This document shows, piece by piece, positions 7,544 through 9,472 of a DNA stretch of 9,472 nt; position 1 is the first letter of the stretch, and every line of letters begins with the position of its first letter. The DNA lies in NCBI GenBank assembly GCA_964572965.1, contig CAZNHL010000109.1, positions 1-9,472 on the forward strand, given 5' to 3'. The notes beneath the pieces were generated by a model that saw only the letters and a list, made by a program, of their open reading frames with translations, was not told where the DNA came from and made no database searches. This stretch comes from CAZNHL01 sp964572965. GTDB lineage: Bacteria > Bacteroidota > Bacteroidia > Cytophagales > UBA9547. A program made the translations under genes and the position numbers.

Positions 7544-8266
7544 ATGAGTATCATTGATAAAATTGCGAAGTACATTCTTAGTGAAGCCACAGTTGTTTAC
7601 AAAGAACAAATTGCCGCACATACCTGGCATATTAAAATCAAAGGCGAAAAGCTCAGTAACCTTGACTATACTCCGGGACAGCATTTACGTGTATTTTATG
7701 GCCTGGGAAAACCCACTGGTTTAAAAGATAAAGTCCGTACTTATTCAATCTGGAATTACGATAAATACAATAAGACAATTGACCTGGCGGTCTGCACTTT
7801 TTCTAACGGACCCGGTGCTGACTGGGCAAAGAACCTGCAAATAGGGGATGCCGTTTATTTCAAAGGTCCTGAAGGAAAGTTTACTGTTGATATCACCGGT
7901 AGCTATTATTTATTGGTGGGCGACATTTCTGCATTAAGCCATTTGTATGAACTCAACCGGAATCTGGCGGGTAAGAATGTGATACATGCTATTGTTTATG
8001 GAGAAAAAGAAGCTGACTTTTTCCCTGATCTTGACGGGAGCACACCAATTGAGTTCAGGGTATTACCTCAAAATCCATCAGACCTGCTGAAAATAGAATT
8101 GCAGATTGCTATGAAAGTAGCAGCAGGCAAAGGTATTGCTTATGTTGGCGGCGACGGCCGGGTTTGTGTTGAACTTAACCGTTTCTTTAAAAAGGACCTT
8201 AAATGGGAAAGCAGTCAGATTAAAACCAAGCCTTTCTGGATGCCCGGTAAAAAGGGCTTGGAGTAA
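7544..8266 (+). CDS. Siderophore-interacting protein (SIP) family flavin reductase
   Basis: A cytoplasmic FAD enzyme of 240 residues, expected to reduce ferric-siderophore complexes and free Fe(II) with NAD(P)H or a redox protein as donor. Family marks in order: TPGQHLRV (43-50); RTYSI (65-69), the RxYS flavin-binding motif; GPGADWA (89-95); IGDAVYFKGPEGKF (100-113); YLLVGDISALSHL (122-134), the start of the NAD-binding half, where relatives have a GDET/ALPAI-like segment. AYVGGDGRV and a C-terminal FWMPGKKG match the AGE and YWRRG-like ends of SIP proteins. The frame stays open from a TTG at 7490, but the 18 extra residues do not resemble the family, and ATG 7544 (MSIIDKIAKY) is preferred. 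It lies 211 bases behind two TonB receptors, which fits iron uptake. No inner-membrane permease is visible. Confidence 0.87.
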   Translation: MSIIDKIAKYILSEATVVYKEQIAAHTWHIKIKGEKLSNLDYTPGQHLRVFYGLGKPTGLKDKVRTYSIWNYDKYNKTIDLAVCTFSNGPGADWAKNLQIGDAVYFKGPEGKFTVDITGSYYLLVGDISALSHLYELNRNLAGKNVIHAIVYGEKEADFFPDLDGSTPIEFRVLPQNPSDLLKIELQIAMKVAAGKGIAYVGGDGRVCVELNRFFKKDLKWESSQIKTKPFWMPGKKGLE

Positions 8267-8316
8267 TTATTTGTAATGACTATCTGCTTTCTATGAACCT
8301 TCTTAAGTTTTTCTCC

Positions 8317-8331
8317 CGCAGATAACGCAGA
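8317..8331. repeat. Short CGCAGA direct repeat
   Basis: CGCAGA occurs at 8317-8322 and again at 8326-8331, a 9-base period. Similar CGCAGATT-type tandem words are recalled as scattered intergenic repeats in several Bacteroidota genomes. Here only two units are present, so this could be a worn copy or chance. Confidence 0.3.
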
Positions 8332-8354
8332 ATTTCTAACATCAGGATTTATGA

Positions 8355-8376
8355 TTCCGGTTCTTCAAACCCGGAA
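8355..8376 (+). terminator. Possible terminator downstream of the SIP gene
   Basis: TTCCGG (8355-8360) pairs with CCGGAA (8371-8376). Two further T-A pairs form inside if C8370 bulges. Only AGTTTAATAAAC follows, with no long T-run. It lies about 90 bases after the reductase stop, so it could end that transcript, with low confidence. Confidence 0.33.
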
Positions 8377-8415
8377 AGTTTAATAAACAATAAAATCGGG
8401 GGAAACCCTTTATTA

Positions 8416-8592
8416 CTATATATGTTCACTTTGCTTTTTTCTTATGTAATGCCAGATCTTCTTTTTCATATCCTTAACATCAGTGCTGGTCTCATGACCA
8501 TAGTTGGGACCAAAGTAGGTATTGAGTTTTTTGTTAAGAAGACTTTCGTGCCCGTTCCGCAACGTAGCTCCAATTGAGGTTAGTTTATTGCC
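8416..8592 (-). pseudogene. C-terminal fragment of an unrecognised protein
   Basis: On the minus strand an open stretch of 58 codons ends in TAG (8416-8418) and is cut off upstream by TAA (8593-8595). The translation begins GNKLTSIGATLRNGHESLL and contains NTYFGPNYGHETSTDV, then a Lys-rich end (DMKKKIWHYIRKK). The composition, with aromatic, Gly/Pro and charged residues, looks like real protein rather than a random frame. There is no ATG and only an internal TTG near residue 11, so it is most simply a truncated 3' end of a gene. Its upstream limit coincides with the edge of the palindrome at 8590-8626, which suggests that element interrupted it. The family is not recognised. A short functional gene with a TTG start cannot be excluded. 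Confidence 0.42.
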
Positions 8593-8626
8593 TTACCGTG
8601 GTCTGTGTCACAGATCACGGTGAGGC
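8590..8626. repeat. Long GC-rich palindrome, REP-like or transposon-end-like
   Basis: A 37-base inverted repeat centred near 8608. The left arm GCCTTACCGTGGTCTGTG pairs with the right arm CACAGATCACGGTGAGGC, with just two G-T type mismatches (8594/8622 and 8601/8615) and about 16 closed pairs around a 3-5 base tip. It is much longer and richer in GC than the other hairpins in the window. No T-run follows, so a plain terminator is unlikely. Size, imperfect symmetry and position beside a broken reading frame fit a REP-like or transposon-derived palindrome. It lies between genes and encodes nothing. Confidence 0.6.
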
Positions 8627-8788
8627 GGTGCATTGCTGTTGGAACTTTTTACTTAAATTAGTTGCCAATACCTCTATCCTTAGAGTTAACGTAGCGCTCT
8701 ACGGATTAGCCAATGATAGAAGAGACTCCGTCTTGGGCTGGCATTATACTATTTCAAATACAGCGGTCTGCAACTAATTGAAAAACAT

Positions 8789-9400
8789 ATGAATAAGATA
8801 ATACTTTTAACCTGTCTATTAGCAGTATCAACAGCAGCCTATTCTCAGTATGATTTTTTACTGGAGAAAAAAAGCTTGAATGAGATTAGACTATATGAAG
8901 ATTCTTTAAAATCAATAAAATTAGGTTACGTCAAAACCAACGTCGGTGCAAACTATTTTCCGACAGCCAAAGAAAAACACGACTACTATCCGTTGAGTTT
9001 TAAAAGAACAAATGATGGTTTCTATCCTGAACTACATGTTGAATATTATTACAGCGAATCTGATTCAAGCCTGTTGGCTACTTCTTACGATTGGAATATT
9101 ATGGATTATGTTTCAAATTTTAAAACAGACGGAGACAAATTTGAAAAAGAAAAGCTACGCAAGAAAGAATACCTTGCCAAGTATGACGAAATTTATAAAT
9201 ACCTGGTCTCAGAATTAGGGCAACCACAGTCGGCTGCTAAAGATAAAAACAGCTCAGGCTATTTTTATAAAATAGTATGGGAAAAGGATAAAATTGAAGT
9301 GCTGGTCCTCTTGAAGTTCTCCACACAATTGAAATATTTGCCCGACAACATGATATTTGGTTCTTACAATATCAGAGTAAAGGTTGATTATAAAAAATAG
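8789..9400 (+). CDS. Small secreted protein of unknown function
   Basis: A 203-residue protein not recognised as a known family. Residues 1-19 form a clear Sec signal peptide: Lys3, a hydrophobic core (IILLTCLLAV), and an AYS cleavage site before QYDFLL. Cys9 sits inside the hydrophobic core, not at a lipobox, so a lipoprotein is unlikely. The mature part is rich in Lys, Glu, Asp, Tyr and Ser, with no further membrane segment and no cysteine pair. Visible stretches are a Tyr-rich patch (ELHVEYYYSESDSS), a charged helix-like segment around 117-137 (EKEKLRKKEYLAKYDEIYKY), then LVSELGQP and a final beta-like segment. It probably acts in the periplasm or outside the cell. The ATG follows an A-rich leader (TTGAAAAACAT). 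Neighbours give no clue: upstream is the gene-poor region, downstream a hairpin. Confidence 0.8.
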   Translation: MNKIILLTCLLAVSTAAYSQYDFLLEKKSLNEIRLYEDSLKSIKLGYVKTNVGANYFPTAKEKHDYYPLSFKRTNDGFYPELHVEYYYSESDSSLLATSYDWNIMDYVSNFKTDGDKFEKEKLRKKEYLAKYDEIYKYLVSELGQPQSAAKDKNSSGYFYKIVWEKDKIEVLVLLKFSTQLKYLPDNMIFGSYNIRVKVDYKK

Positions 9401-9404
9401 TGAG

Positions 9405-9431
9405 ATTGTCTTAGTTGAATATTAAGACAAT
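9405..9431 (+). terminator. Hairpin after the secreted-protein gene
   Basis: ATTGTCTTA (9405-9413) pairs perfectly over 9 bp with TAAGACAAT (9423-9431) around a 9-base loop, starting 4 bases after the stop codon. The stem is A/T-rich and no T-run follows, so it is a modest terminator or 3'-end stabiliser. The remaining 41 bases of the window show nothing further. Confidence 0.45.
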
Positions 9432-9472
9432 TCAGATGGATACTTTTCCAACATTGATTTTCGTAGAAAATA

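Larger units (their letters stand above)
8267..8788. other. Gene-poor region with repeats and a gene fragment
   Basis: About 520 bases without an intact gene. From left to right it holds a CGCAGA direct repeat (8317-8331), a weak hairpin (8355-8376), a minus-strand coding fragment (8416-8592), a long palindrome (8590-8626), and about 160 bases with no recognisable content before the next ATG. Stop codons interrupt the minus strand upstream of the palindrome. The mixture looks like an area of past insertions or decay. Confidence 0.55.

Noticed and set aside
8398..8408. GGG/CCC mini-hairpin before the minus-strand fragment's stop
   Set aside because: Only three pairs; too weak to call a terminator for either strand.
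8690..8703. CGTAG/CTACG hairpin with a 4-base loop
   Set aside because: The stem is only 5 bp with no extension and no T-run; such stems are common by chance.
8574..8777. Plus-strand open frame of 67 codons across the palindrome
   Set aside because: It starts at TTG, is read through the inverted repeat, is rich in Cys, Val and His without any motif, and overlaps the better minus-strand fragment.
9012..9218. Plus-strand open frame of 68 codons inside the last gene
   Set aside because: It is an out-of-frame overlap with the signal-peptide protein, which has the clearer start and coding character.

Overview
The window looks like chromosomal DNA from a member of the Bacteroidota, probably a Sphingobacteriia- or Chitinophagia-like lineage. 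The evidence is the moderate-to-low GC, the A/T-rich starts with few Shine-Dalgarno sequences, two TonB-dependent receptors in tandem, and receptor and enzyme sequences of Bacteroidota style. All confidently called genes lie on the + strand. No rRNA, tRNA, CRISPR array or intact insertion sequence was seen.

Left block (1-2515): a TetR-family regulator sits behind a near-perfect palindrome that ends 9 bases before its start codon. It is followed by a FabF-type beta-ketoacyl-ACP synthase with a complete Cys-His-Lys-His active site, then a PaaI-type hotdog thioesterase. A strong hairpin lies between the synthase and the thioesterase, and a second hairpin with a T-tract closes the block. The inference is a small regulated acyl-chain synthesis/release cassette.

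Middle block (2516-8266): an A/T-rich gap of about 300 bases leads into two closely related TonB-dependent outer-membrane receptors, an obvious tandem duplication. They are nearly the same in the plug and differ in stretches that are probably surface loops. Next comes a siderophore-interacting-protein (SIP) family flavin reductase. Together they suggest uptake of a ferric chelate across the outer membrane and reductive iron release in the cytoplasm. No inner-membrane permease, FecR/sigma pair or siderophore synthesis gene is present, so the substrate is not settled. For two genes (first receptor, reductase) the longest reading frame begins at TTG, and a downstream ATG is the better start.

Right block (8267-9472): about 520 bases with no intact gene. 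They hold a short CGCAGA direct repeat, a weak hairpin, a minus-strand fragment that reads like the C-terminus of a protein, and a long GC-rich palindrome that begins exactly where that fragment loses its frame. The last gene encodes a small secreted protein of unknown function, followed by a hairpin. The palindrome/fragment region is the least explained part of the window.
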